The translations under genes were made by a program, and so were the position numbers. Below are positions 43,079-50,793 of a stretch of DNA of 64,000 nucleotides, one piece after another. Every line of letters begins with the position of its first letter. Position 1 is the first letter of the stretch. The DNA is taken from positions 248,001-312,000 of the forward strand of contig JBBQPZ010000002.1 of assembly GCA_038216655.1 (NCBI GenBank), written 5' to 3'. The notes under the pieces are model-generated. The model saw only the letters and a program-made list of their open reading frames with translations. It did not search any database and had not been told where the DNA came from. This DNA comes from JAFDWR01 sp038216655. Its GTDB lineage: Bacteria > Armatimonadota > Fimbriimonadia > Fimbriimonadales > Fimbriimonadaceae.

Positions 43079-43597
43079 ATGAATAACGACGGTTGCAATT
43101 GCGGTTGTGGAAAGCAAGTCGAGCCTGAGCCCGAGCCAGTGTCACGTCGATCCGTGCTCGGCTGGTTGGTGACGGGGATCAACCTCGCCGTCGTGGCCGC
43201 GCTCGCGATACCGGCAGTGCGATTTGTCGTCTCCCCGATCGGCAATCGATTGAAGGAGAAGTGGGTCGACATCCTTGGCGAGCACGAATTGAAGGAGGGC
43301 CAGACCCGCGAAGTCAGCTACACCATGAACGTCCGCGACGGCTATCAGGACGTCGACCGGGAGTACACCGTGTATCTCCACCGAAGTGCGGAGGGAGTGA
43401 AGTGCTTCGACCCGGCGTGCACCCACCTTGGTTGCCGCATTAAGTTCCAAGACGACCAGCGCCGCTACTTCTGCCCCTGCCACGGCGGAGTGTTCAGCGA
43501 AGAGGGTCAGGTCGTCTCTGGACCACCCCCGAAAGGTCTCGTCGAGCATCCCGTCAAAGTCGCGAACGGCCGCATTCTCGTGAGCCGACAGGTTTAG
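43079..43597 (+). CDS. Rieske iron-sulfur protein (bc/nar-type)
   Basis: A 172-aa protein. A short Cys-rich start (MNNDGCNCGCGKQ) precedes a twin-arginine anchor (SRRSVLGWLVTGINLAVVAA-LAIP). The Rieske domain has CTHLGCRIKF and CPCHGGVF, giving the two Cys and two His ligands and the loop disulfide Cys. The order Rieske-cytochrome b with the next gene (2 nt gap) is that of a bc-type quinol oxidase module. The Cys-x-Cys-x-Cys N terminus is unusual and could bind a metal. Confidence 0.9.
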   Translation: MNNDGCNCGCGKQVEPEPEPVSRRSVLGWLVTGINLAVVAALAIPAVRFVVSPIGNRLKEKWVDILGEHELKEGQTREVSYTMNVRDGYQDVDREYTVYLHRSAEGVKCFDPACTHLGCRIKFQDDQRRYFCPCHGGVFSEEGQVVSGPPPKGLVEHPVKVANGRILVSRQV

Positions 43598-43599
43598 CC

Positions 43600-44790
43600 A
43601 TGATCAAGGATCCTTCCAATCGATCTCCGTCCGAAACCCGGGAGCGACCGGTGGTCAGTGCGACCCCGGACGTCGAGCCGCACGAGCAGCTTGCGCGGGA
43701 GCGCCCTGGTCTTCAGGATTGGCTGGAACTTCGCCTCGGTTGGTGGGGCTTTGTACGGAAGAATCTCGACGAGCCGATGCCGCCTGGTGTCGGCTGGTGG
43801 CAAACCCTTGGCAACTTGTTGCTAACATTGCTCGCCTTCCAATTCACCACTGGCCTTCTGATGGCGATGTACTACAGCCCGTCTCCTCAGACCGCTTACG
43901 CCAGCGTCCGGCATCTGACCTTTGAAGTCGCGGCAGGATCGGTAATTCGAGGTCTGCACGTGTGGGGCGGGACGTGCATCGTCGTGGCGATGGTGCTTCA
44001 CACCCTCCGCGTCTTCTTCTGGGGCTCTTACAAGAAACCACGGGAACTGACGTGGGTGGTAGGAGTGCTGATCTTCCAAGTCATGCTCGCCTTCTCGTTC
44101 ACAGGTTATCTATTGCCGTGGGACCAGAAGGCATACTGGGCGACGGTCGTTGGCACGCGCATCGCCGGAACGGTTCCCGTAATCGGTCACGGCCTGATGG
44201 TTCTCGTCCGTGGTGGTGAGGAAGTCGGGGCACTTACCCTGACGCGCTTTTACGCCGTCCACGTCATGCTGCTCCCGGCCGCCCTGATGGGTTTGATCGG
44301 CTTGCACTTGTACCTGGTTCGGCGTCACCACATCGCGGGTCCGGTGATTCCGCAGAAGGGAACACCGCAGCCGTTCTTCCCGAACCAGTTATTCAAGGAC
44401 GCGATCGTGGTGTTGGTCGGGCTCGGGCTTGTATTCGCGCTCGCCTCATTCTTCCCGCCAAATCTCGAAGCAAAGGCCAACCCCGCCGGGACCGACTTCG
44501 CCCCTCGTCCGGAATGGTACTTCCTTGGTCTCTACGAACTCCTGAAGATCATGCCCCCCGGCTGGGAGATGGTGGCCACGGTGATTATCCCCGGGATAAT
44601 CACCGTGGGGATGTTCGCCTTGCCCTGGCTTGACCGGTCGAAGTCTCGGCACCCGGCCAAACGCGGCTGGGTGATGATCGCGGGGATGGCGGTGATTCTC
44701 CTGATCGGATTGATGACGCTCAAGGGAATCCTCGAAACGCCACCCCACATCGAACACAAGCCTGCTCCTAACGTTGTTGCACTTCACTGA
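43600..44790 (+). CDS. cytochrome b of bc-type complex (fused N and C parts)
   Basis: A 396-aa protein with eight membrane helices. Haem ligands are in HVWGGTCIVVAMVLHTLRVF and HVMLLPAALMGLIGLHLYLV. GYLLPWDQKAYWATVVGTRI and the Qo-site PEWYF (APRPEWYFLGLYELLKIMPP) are the family hallmarks. Together with the Rieske gene it gives a quinol-oxidising core. Rieske plus cytochrome b beside nitrate reductase genes recalls haloarchaeal nar operons. A 15-bp-arm perfect inverted repeat (44576-44608) lies in the codons for TVIIPGIITV. Confidence 0.92.
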   Translation: MIKDPSNRSPSETRERPVVSATPDVEPHEQLARERPGLQDWLELRLGWWGFVRKNLDEPMPPGVGWWQTLGNLLLTLLAFQFTTGLLMAMYYSPSPQTAYASVRHLTFEVAAGSVIRGLHVWGGTCIVVAMVLHTLRVFFWGSYKKPRELTWVVGVLIFQVMLAFSFTGYLLPWDQKAYWATVVGTRIAGTVPVIGHGLMVLVRGGEEVGALTLTRFYAVHVMLLPAALMGLIGLHLYLVRRHHIAGPVIPQKGTPQPFFPNQLFKDAIVVLVGLGLVFALASFFPPNLEAKANPAGTDFAPRPEWYFLGLYELLKIMPPGWEMVATVIIPGIITVGMFALPWLDRSKSRHPAKRGWVMIAGMAVILLIGLMTLKGILETPPHIEHKPAPNVVALH

Positions 44791-44822
44791 CTAACAAAAA
44801 TCAAAGTATGCTCACTTAATCC

Positions 44823-47006
44823 ATGGCAAGGCCGCCCGTCTCCCTCGAACAACTCCAGGACCAGTTCGGCCCACACCTGAACTACAATCCGCCAGGGGGA
44901 TGGCAGGGCCGTGGTGAGCCAGATAAGGTAGTCAAGACGCACTGTTGCTTCTGCGGACAGCAGTGCGGCATCCAACTCAAGGTACGAGAGAACAAGGTCA
45001 TCGGCTTTGAGCCTTGGGAGGAATTCCCCTTTAACAAGGGCAAGCTTTGCCCGAAAGGTGTCAAGCGGTATATGCAGGGGAATCACCCCGACCGACTGCT
45101 TTCCCCCCTCAAACGGGTCGAGGGAAAGGGCTTCGTCCCCACTACTTGGGACGAGGCTTACTCCACGACCGTCCGCGAGACCCAGCGCGTGCAGCAGCAA
45201 TACGGCAAAGACGCCGTCGCCATTCTGTCGGGAGTCTCCCTCTCCAACGAGAAGTCCTACCTGATGGGCAAGTTCGCCCGTGTCGCCGTTCAGACCGCTG
45301 AGCTGGACTATAACGGTCGACTCTGCATGGTCAGTGCGGGCACGGGCAATAAGAAGGCATTCGGGATTGATCGCGCGGCCAACTCCTGGGACGATATCGT
45401 TCTCGCCGATGTGATTCTGTGCGCCGGCACCAACGTCGCCGAGTGCTCGCCGATCACCACCGACTACATCTGGCGGGCGCGAGATCGGGGCGCGAAGCTC
45501 ATCATGATCGACCCGCGGATCACCCCCTTGGCGCGGACCTGTGATCTCCACCTACCGGTTCGCCCTGGAACCGACAGTGCGCTCTTCACGGGTCTCCTGC
45601 GGGTCCTGATCGAGGAGGGATTTGTCGATGAGGAGTTCATCCAAGCTCACACAAGCGGTTGGGAAGAAGCCAAGGCATCTGCGATGGCCCAAACCCTGGA
45701 GGAAGCTTCGCGCATCAGCGGCGTGCAGGTTGAGGACATCCGGAAGGCCGGACGCATGTGGGGTGAGGCGAAAACGAGTTTCCTCCTCCATGCCCGCGGC
45801 ATTGAGCACCATACCAAGGGCGTCGACAACGTGCTCGGCTGCATCAACCTCGTGCTAGCGACGGGAAGACTGGGCAAGCCCGGTTGCGGATACGGCACGA
45901 TCACCGGACAGGGCAACGGGCAGGGCGGGCGAGAGCACGGCCACAAATGCGACCAACTCCCTGGCAATCGGGACATCGAGAATCCCGAGCACCGCGCGTA
46001 TATCGCTTCGGTCTGGGGCATCGACGAGAGCGAGATGCCGCGCAAAGGGCACACCGCGCAAGAGATCATGAACATGATTCACGAAGGGACGATCAAGGCC
46101 CTCATCTCGATCTGTTTCAACCCGCTGGTCTCGCTTCCCGACTCGAATTTCACCCGCGAAGCCCTTGGCAAGCTTGAGCACTATACGGCCATCGATTTCT
46201 TCCTCAGCGAGACCGCGCACCACGCTGATATCGTTCTCGCCGGTTCGCTTCACGAAGAAGAAGAAGGCACAAGCACGAGCGCGGAGGGCCGGGTGATTCG
46301 AATCCGCAAGGCGGTCGACCCACCGGGTGATGCCAAGCCTGACACCGAGATCATTCTCGAACTAGCCCGGCGGCTAGGTCGAGGGAAGTACTTCGACCAC
46401 TTCAAGTCTAGCGAGGACATTTTCAATGAGTTGCGGGTCGCCAGCAAAGGTGGCACCGCCGACTACTTCGGGATCACCTACCAGCGCATCGAGGATGAGT
46501 TCGGTGTCTTCTGGCCATGCCCCGAAATGGGGCATGCGGGCACGCCGCGACTGTTCGAAGATATGAAGTTCCACACGCCCGACGGAAAAGCTCACTTCCA
46601 CGCCACGCCTTACCGATTTAGCGCGGAAGAGCCGGATGTGGAGTATCCGGTGATCCTGACCACGGGGCGGGTCGTGTCGCAGTATCTGAGCGGAACGCAG
46701 ACGAGAAGGATCGGCGGACTCGTCGACCTGTGTCCGGACCCGTACGTGGAGATTCACCCGTCGCTCGCCGCTCAGCATGACATCGTGGATGCCGCCTGGA
46801 TGAAAGTTGAGAGCCGCCGAGGATCAGTGATCCTGAAGGCAAAGGTCGTGACCACGATCCGGCCCGACACCATCTTTATCCCCTACCACTGGGCGGGAAA
46901 GCGGTCGGCGAACAACCTCACGCAACGCGCATTAGACCCGTTAAGCAAAATCCCCGAGTATAAGAAGTCGGTCGTCCGAATCTCGGCGGCCGCGGGGCCC
47001 GAATGA
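44823..47006 (+). CDS. NarB/NasA-type nitrate reductase catalytic subunit
   Basis: A 727-aa bis-MGD molybdoenzyme. The N-terminal 4Fe-4S motif is Cys41-x2-Cys44-x3-Cys48 (CCFCGQQCGIQL) with Cys76 (GKLCPKG). The Mo ligand is Cys168 in NGRLCMVSAG, as in NapA/NarB/NasA. Other family blocks are TNVAECSPITTDYIWRARDR, DPRITPLARTCDLHLPVRPG, GIEHHTKGVDNVLG and GYGTITGQGNGQGGREHGHK. The C-terminal MopB domain includes GRVVSQYLSGTQTRR. No Tat signal, so cytoplasmic. It is followed without gap by an Fe-S and a Rieske gene, which suggests a membrane-linked rather than ferredoxin/NADH-dependent assimilatory enzyme. No operator is seen upstream; it lies 32 nt behind the cytochrome b gene and is probably in the same operon. 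Confidence 0.85.
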   Translation: MARPPVSLEQLQDQFGPHLNYNPPGGWQGRGEPDKVVKTHCCFCGQQCGIQLKVRENKVIGFEPWEEFPFNKGKLCPKGVKRYMQGNHPDRLLSPLKRVEGKGFVPTTWDEAYSTTVRETQRVQQQYGKDAVAILSGVSLSNEKSYLMGKFARVAVQTAELDYNGRLCMVSAGTGNKKAFGIDRAANSWDDIVLADVILCAGTNVAECSPITTDYIWRARDRGAKLIMIDPRITPLARTCDLHLPVRPGTDSALFTGLLRVLIEEGFVDEEFIQAHTSGWEEAKASAMAQTLEEASRISGVQVEDIRKAGRMWGEAKTSFLLHARGIEHHTKGVDNVLGCINLVLATGRLGKPGCGYGTITGQGNGQGGREHGHKCDQLPGNRDIENPEHRAYIASVWGIDESEMPRKGHTAQEIMNMIHEGTIKALISICFNPLVSLPDSNFTREALGKLEHYTAIDFFLSETAHHADIVLAGSLHEEEEGTSTSAEGRVIRIRKAVDPPGDAKPDTEIILELARRLGRGKYFDHFKSSEDIFNELRVASKGGTADYFGITYQRIEDEFGVFWPCPEMGHAGTPRLFEDMKFHTPDGKAHFHATPYRFSAEEPDVEYPVILTTGRVVSQYLSGTQTRRIGGLVDLCPDPYVEIHPSLAAQHDIVDAAWMKVESRRGSVILKAKVVTTIRPDTIFIPYHWAGKRSANNLTQRALDPLSKIPEYKKSVVRISAAAGPE

Positions 47007-47602
47007 GCGAACGCCAGTTCTACATCGACCCCAGTCGGTGTATCGGCTGCAACGCTTGTGTCGCCGCCTGCGCCGAGTGTGACACCCATGCCGGGGTATC
47101 GATGATTCACCTCGAAACGATCGAACGAGGGGATAGCGTACAGACGACGCCCATCATTTGCATGCATTGCGAGGAGCCGGCGTGCGCGGCGGTGTGCCCA
47201 GCGGACGCGATCAAGCGAACGCCTGATGGCGTCGTGCAAAGCTCTCTCAAGCCAAGGTGCATTGGGTGCACAAACTGCGTCTACGCCTGCCCGTTTGGAG
47301 TGCCCAAATACGACGCGCAGATCGACCAAATGATGAAGTGCGACATGTGTTACGACCGCACCTCAATCGGTAAGAAGCCGATGTGCGCCACCGTGTGCCC
47401 CTCGCAAGCCCTGATGTATGGAACTCCAGAAGAGATCGCGGCCCAACGTGGCGGGACGCCGGTCAACGAATTCGTTTTTGGCGGCCGCACGATCAAGACC
47501 AAGGTGAATCTAATGATGCCCGTAGGCACACGGCGGCTGGAAGTCAAACCCGGGGCGATGATCCGTAAGGCAGACCTGATGAACAGTTCGAGGTTGAAGT
47601 AA
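47003..47602 (+). CDS. four-cluster ferredoxin subunit of the NarB-type enzyme
   Basis: A 199-aa Fe-S protein with four complete Cys groups: CIGCNACVAACAECDTH, CMHCEEPACAAVCPADAI, CIGCTNCVYACPFGVPKY and CDMCYDRTSIGKKPMCATVCP. Unlike the subunit at 41257, the third group keeps all Cys. It is of the DmsB/HycB/NrfC class and should wire the preceding molybdoenzyme to the following Rieske protein. Its start overlaps the molybdoenzyme stop (ATGA). Confidence 0.88.
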   Translation: MSERQFYIDPSRCIGCNACVAACAECDTHAGVSMIHLETIERGDSVQTTPIICMHCEEPACAAVCPADAIKRTPDGVVQSSLKPRCIGCTNCVYACPFGVPKYDAQIDQMMKCDMCYDRTSIGKKPMCATVCPSQALMYGTPEEIAAQRGGTPVNEFVFGGRTIKTKVNLMMPVGTRRLEVKPGAMIRKADLMNSSRLK

Positions 47603-48099
47603 TGGAAAGACGGCTAAGCGACGATTTCCCCATCGATTGGGAAGAGGACCAGTTCGTCTCTCGGCGTGAGTTCTTCAAGTTCATGACCCTCGCCAGTGGC
47701 GGACTCGCCATCGGGTCAGTTGGGCTCGCTGCCTGGTCGCAGGGGATTCGCGATCAGCGCCAATTCGAGGGGAAGAGGATCGCCATGTTGGACGATATTG
47801 CGGCAGGAACGGCCCTAGCGTTCACATATCCTCGACCTACGGACTTATGTTTGCTGGTGCGCCGACCCGACGGGTCGGTCGTAGCCTTCTCCCGGCGTTG
47901 CACCCATCTTTCCTGCCCGGTTGACTATCAACCGGAGAAGGAGCGGCTGTTCTGCCCCTGTCATAACGGTGCATTTTCGACCACGGACGGCAAGGTCCTC
48001 CAGGGGCCCCCTCCTCATCCGTTGCCCCAAATCGTCGTCGAGAACCGTGAAGGTGAGCTATGGGCGGTCGGCGTCAAGAGCGCGGAGAAGATCAGTTGA
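47602..48099 (+). CDS. second Rieske protein with Tat-type membrane anchor
   Basis: A 165-aa protein: SRREFFKFMTLASGGLAIGS is a twin-arginine signal anchor, followed by a Rieske domain with CTHLSCPVDYQP and CPCHNGAFSTTDG and the GPPPHPLP loop. No cytochrome b follows on this strand; instead a 73-aa membrane protein overlaps its stop. It is therefore probably a private electron carrier of the NarB-type enzyme, distinct from the Rieske protein at 43079. Confidence 0.87.
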   Translation: MERRLSDDFPIDWEEDQFVSRREFFKFMTLASGGLAIGSVGLAAWSQGIRDQRQFEGKRIAMLDDIAAGTALAFTYPRPTDLCLLVRRPDGSVVAFSRRCTHLSCPVDYQPEKERLFCPCHNGAFSTTDGKVLQGPPPHPLPQIVVENREGELWAVGVKSAEKIS

Positions 48100-48317
48100 A
48101 ACCCAATCAATCGCAACGACATCAGCGTTCGCAAGTCTTTAGCGCGCTGCTGCTGTTCAATCTGGTGCTCGTGCTCCTGCAGCTTTGGCTGTTTGTGAGC
48201 GTCCTTGAGGGGGTAATTCACGGGCACATGGCGATGGCGGTTCCGGCGGGGATTGCCAGCATTGGACTGTTCGCGGTGAACCTCTGGATGCTGCGCGGCA
48301 TCATTCGGACTGGCTAA
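48096..48317 (+). CDS. 73-aa two-helix membrane protein (DUF6755-like)
   Basis: TTG 48096 overlaps the Rieske stop (TTGA). The protein has a polar N terminus (LKPNQSQRHQRSQVF) and two hydrophobic helices (SALLLFNLVLVLLQLWLFVS and MAMAVPAGIASIGLFAVNLW). Small proteins of this type (DUF6755-like) are found behind Rieske genes in NarB-type nitrate reductase clusters. It is probably a membrane anchor of that complex. An ATG at 48060 in the same frame would lie deep inside the Rieske gene and is less likely. It converges on the gene at 48314. Confidence 0.65.
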   Translation: MKPNQSQRHQRSQVFSALLLFNLVLVLLQLWLFVSVLEGVIHGHMAMAVPAGIASIGLFAVNLWMLRGIIRTG

Positions 48318-49381
48318 CCTACGAAGGGCTGGCCGTCGATCATCGCCGCCTGATTGAGCGCAATCAACTTCCTCTTCTCGACGGGTGACAGGTCTTGTTG
48401 TGCCCCGAAGTCCATGCCGAGTTCTCGCATCAGGGCGACCATGTCGTCGTGGTGCATCTTGCTCTGATAAGGTTCGCCGCTCCGGGCGCAGATGGCGAGC
48501 TCGGTTCGGGCGCTTTCTTCCTTGTAGTAGGCGACACCCAACTGGGCGGGCCGCTGGATGACATGAAAGAGCTTTCCAAAAGGGAGCCAGAGCAGCAGGA
48601 TGACCACGGTGAAGGCGTGCAACAAGGAAAGGAACGCGAAGTTCTGACCTCCCATCAACTTGTAGCTGGCGGTGATCATTAGCCCAGTGACCGAGACGGC
48701 GAACAGGAGAAAGAGGGGGAGGAGGTCATTCGCGAAACTTTGTACTGCTTGCGCACCCTGGTCAAAGAGGCGGCGGTGCATGGCGAGGGCCACCCCGGTC
48801 AGCACGAGCACCGCACTGATGTTTAGCCCGTTGAACATGAAGAACGCGACGATGCTATCGGGCGGGAAGGCGAACTGTCGCACCCCCATAAACTCGACCA
48901 CGTAGTCGTGCCCGTTGGGAGCGATCCCGAATTGCACCCAGCCCCAGCTCAAGGGAAAGGTGATCGTAAAGGCCATCAAGCAGCCCCATGCCAAGCACAT
49001 ATGCGCGGCCCATCTCTTTCGGCTGCGTCTCTCAATGAATCGCTGCGCGACGATCTGGTTCCAGGCGAGGCCGACCAGCTTCAGGAGATTCTTGGCGAGG
49101 CGATTCGGCCTCAGGAACAGCCGCCAGCCCGCCTTGAAATAGAGCCACGTCGGCGGCCGCTGGACCCACATCGTGTAGCGGTAAGCGATTGCGAATCCCG
49201 CGAAGACCGTCGCCGCCGCGTAGGCGGCAAGTGGCGGATCGAACCGAGAGAGGCGACCTGACCCGAGGTAGATCGCGCCCATGATCAGCAACGCGACCCC
49301 AAGGCCGACTCCCATCGAGATAGATTGCGCGCGCCCCGGTTTAGTCATTCGTTTTCGCAGGCTACCAGGTTCCTCTAGCAA
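48314..49381 (-). CDS. NarI/HdrE-like membrane cytochrome b subunit
   Basis: A 355-aa protein with about six membrane helices and cytoplasmic tail. Candidate haem-binding His are in SRKRWAAHMCLAWGCLMAFT, GVALAMHRRLFDQ, SLLHAFTVVILLLWLPFGKL and FHVIQRPAQLG. The C-terminal tail has a Cys (ELAICARSGEPYQSK). It resembles quinone-reactive membrane subunits of nitrate reductases and is often annotated only as a membrane protein. TTG 49381 overlaps the narK stop; ATG 49348 is an alternative start. It is co-transcribed with narK (minus strand) and tail-to-tail with the NarB-type operon. Confidence 0.7.
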   Translation of the reverse strand: MLEEPGSLRKRMTKPGRAQSISMGVGLGVALLIMGAIYLGSGRLSRFDPPLAAYAAATVFAGFAIAYRYTMWVQRPPTWLYFKAGWRLFLRPNRLAKNLLKLVGLAWNQIVAQRFIERRSRKRWAAHMCLAWGCLMAFTITFPLSWGWVQFGIAPNGHDYVVEFMGVRQFAFPPDSIVAFFMFNGLNISAVLVLTGVALAMHRRLFDQGAQAVQSFANDLLPLFLLFAVSVTGLMITASYKLMGGQNFAFLSLLHAFTVVILLLWLPFGKLFHVIQRPAQLGVAYYKEESARTELAICARSGEPYQSKMHHDDMVALMRELGMDFGAQQDLSPVEKRKLIALNQAAMIDGQPFVG

Positions 49382-50703
49382 GGCTTCTCAGCGCCCTTGC
49401 GAGCGTATAGCCACCAGTTCAGAGCGATGTTAAAGGCATAGAACACGGCCACGTAGTAAAAGAACGATGTGCCGGTGCCGGTCTTCGCGATGATGGCTCC
49501 AAAGGCGATCGAAAACAGGAAGGGCCCGTACGCCGCGATTGCGGACGTCCAACCGATAACCCCACCCGCTTGTCGCGGCGGGAAGATCATCGGCATCTGC
49601 TTGAAGGTCGAGGCGTTGCCGATGCCGCTGAAGAAGAAGAGTCCGAGCATGCACCAAAGGAAGCCACCCCATGTCTCCATCCCGGTTGGGTGGGTGAACT
49701 GGGTTACGCCGAGGGCGCAGGCAAGCAGACCGATTCCCGACACCATTGTCACTCTGGCACCACCGAACTTATCGGCGATCGGGCCGCATGCGGCTCGCAC
49801 CGCGGCCCCCACAAGCGGGCCAAGGAAAGCGTACTTCAGAGGATCGGGGCCGCCCGGAAACTTGCCGTAGGTTTCCTTTATGAGGAGCGGGAACACGGCG
49901 GAGAATCCACTGAACGACCCGAAGGTCATCAAGTAAAGGCTGGTCATATACCAGGTGTGCTTCTCCTTGAAGATATCCAGTTGCTCTCGGAAGTTCGCTT
50001 GAACGGGCACCCGCTTGAGCCCGAACCAGGCGGCGACCGCGCCAACCAAGATAAACGGCACCCAAATAAACGCGGCATTCTGAAGGAAGACATCGGTCTG
50101 GCCCTTCTTGTCGGAGAAGTGCTGGCTCGAACCCACCATCGCGATTCCGATCACCACCGGAATAAGGAACTGGGCGACCGAGACCCCAAAATTTCCGATA
50201 CCGGCCTGGATCCCCAGCGCAGTTCCTTGCAGCTTCTTCGGAAAGAAGAGCGACGTGCTGGGCATGAACGAACTAAAGTTGCCGCCGCCTAAACCCGCCA
50301 GAAATGCGAGCATCATAAACGTCCCAAAGGACGTTGCGGGATTAGCCACTGCAATGCCCCATCCGATCGCCGGGATGAGTAGGAGGAGCGTGGAGACAGC
50401 CACCGTCTTCCTCGTCCCGAATATTGGAATGAGGAACGTATGGATGATCCGCAAGGTGCCTGCCGCTAAACCTGGCATCGCGTTGAGCCAGAACAGTTGT
50501 TCTTTATCGAATTTGAATCCGATCCCGGTCAGCTTCACCACAATCGCGCTGACCATGAACCAGGTCGTAAAACTGAGAATCAGGCAGAACGTGGTGATCC
50601 AGAGGGTCTTCCATGCAACGGGCTTCGCGGTGGACTCCCAGAACTCCGGTTCGTTAGGCTGCCATGCATCAAGCACTTCGGGTTTGTCGGTCACTGTTGC
50701 CAT
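49375..50703 (-). CDS. narK: NarK-type nitrate/nitrite transporter 1 (MFS)
   Basis: A 442-aa, 12-helix MFS protein of the nitrate/nitrite porter family. NarK signatures are present: LAFLAGLGGGNFSSFMPSTS (first Gly-rich nitrate motif) and FFFSGIGNASTFKQMPMIFP (second). AGTLRIIHTFLIPIFGTRKT and ALGIQAGIGNFGVSVAQFLI carry conserved Arg/Gly positions. ATG 50703 follows GGAG and lies 21 nt after GACACT; operator 50752-50767 is 29.5 bp upstream of that box. It probably imports nitrate and/or exports nitrite. Confidence 0.9.
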   Translation of the reverse strand: MATVTDKPEVLDAWQPNEPEFWESTAKPVAWKTLWITTFCLILSFTTWFMVSAIVVKLTGIGFKFDKEQLFWLNAMPGLAAGTLRIIHTFLIPIFGTRKTVAVSTLLLLIPAIGWGIAVANPATSFGTFMMLAFLAGLGGGNFSSFMPSTSLFFPKKLQGTALGIQAGIGNFGVSVAQFLIPVVIGIAMVGSSQHFSDKKGQTDVFLQNAAFIWVPFILVGAVAAWFGLKRVPVQANFREQLDIFKEKHTWYMTSLYLMTFGSFSGFSAVFPLLIKETYGKFPGGPDPLKYAFLGPLVGAAVRAACGPIADKFGGARVTMVSGIGLLACALGVTQFTHPTGMETWGGFLWCMLGLFFFSGIGNASTFKQMPMIFPPRQAGGVIGWTSAIAAYGPFLFSIAFGAIIAKTGTGTSFFYYVAVFYAFNIALNWWLYARKGAEKPC

Positions 50704-50751
50704 TGTGGTGCGTCTCCAACTCCTAGTGTCGCCGCCCAACGAAATCACCGC

Positions 50752-50767
50752 TATGACACGAGTCATA
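50752..50767. promoter_or_regulatory. Crp/Fnr-type operator 4 (narK1 promoter)
   Basis: TATGACACGAGTCATA, perfect (18 bp with flanking C/G). A minus-strand GACACT -10 box (50725-50730) begins 29.5 bp from the centre. Confidence 0.75.
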
Positions 50768-50793
50768 GACGGAGATTGCGATGGGTCACAAGA

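Noticed and set aside
44823..47006. Calling the second molybdoenzyme a formate dehydrogenase
   Set aside because: The Mo ligand region reads RLCMVSA (Cys, not Sec/Cys-His of FDH) and the block pattern and neighbours (two narK genes) fit NarB/NasA-type nitrate reductase better.
48060..48095. ATG 48060 as start of the 73-aa membrane protein
   Set aside because: It would overlap the Rieske gene by 40 nt; TTG 48096 gives the usual stop-start overlap and the family-like length.
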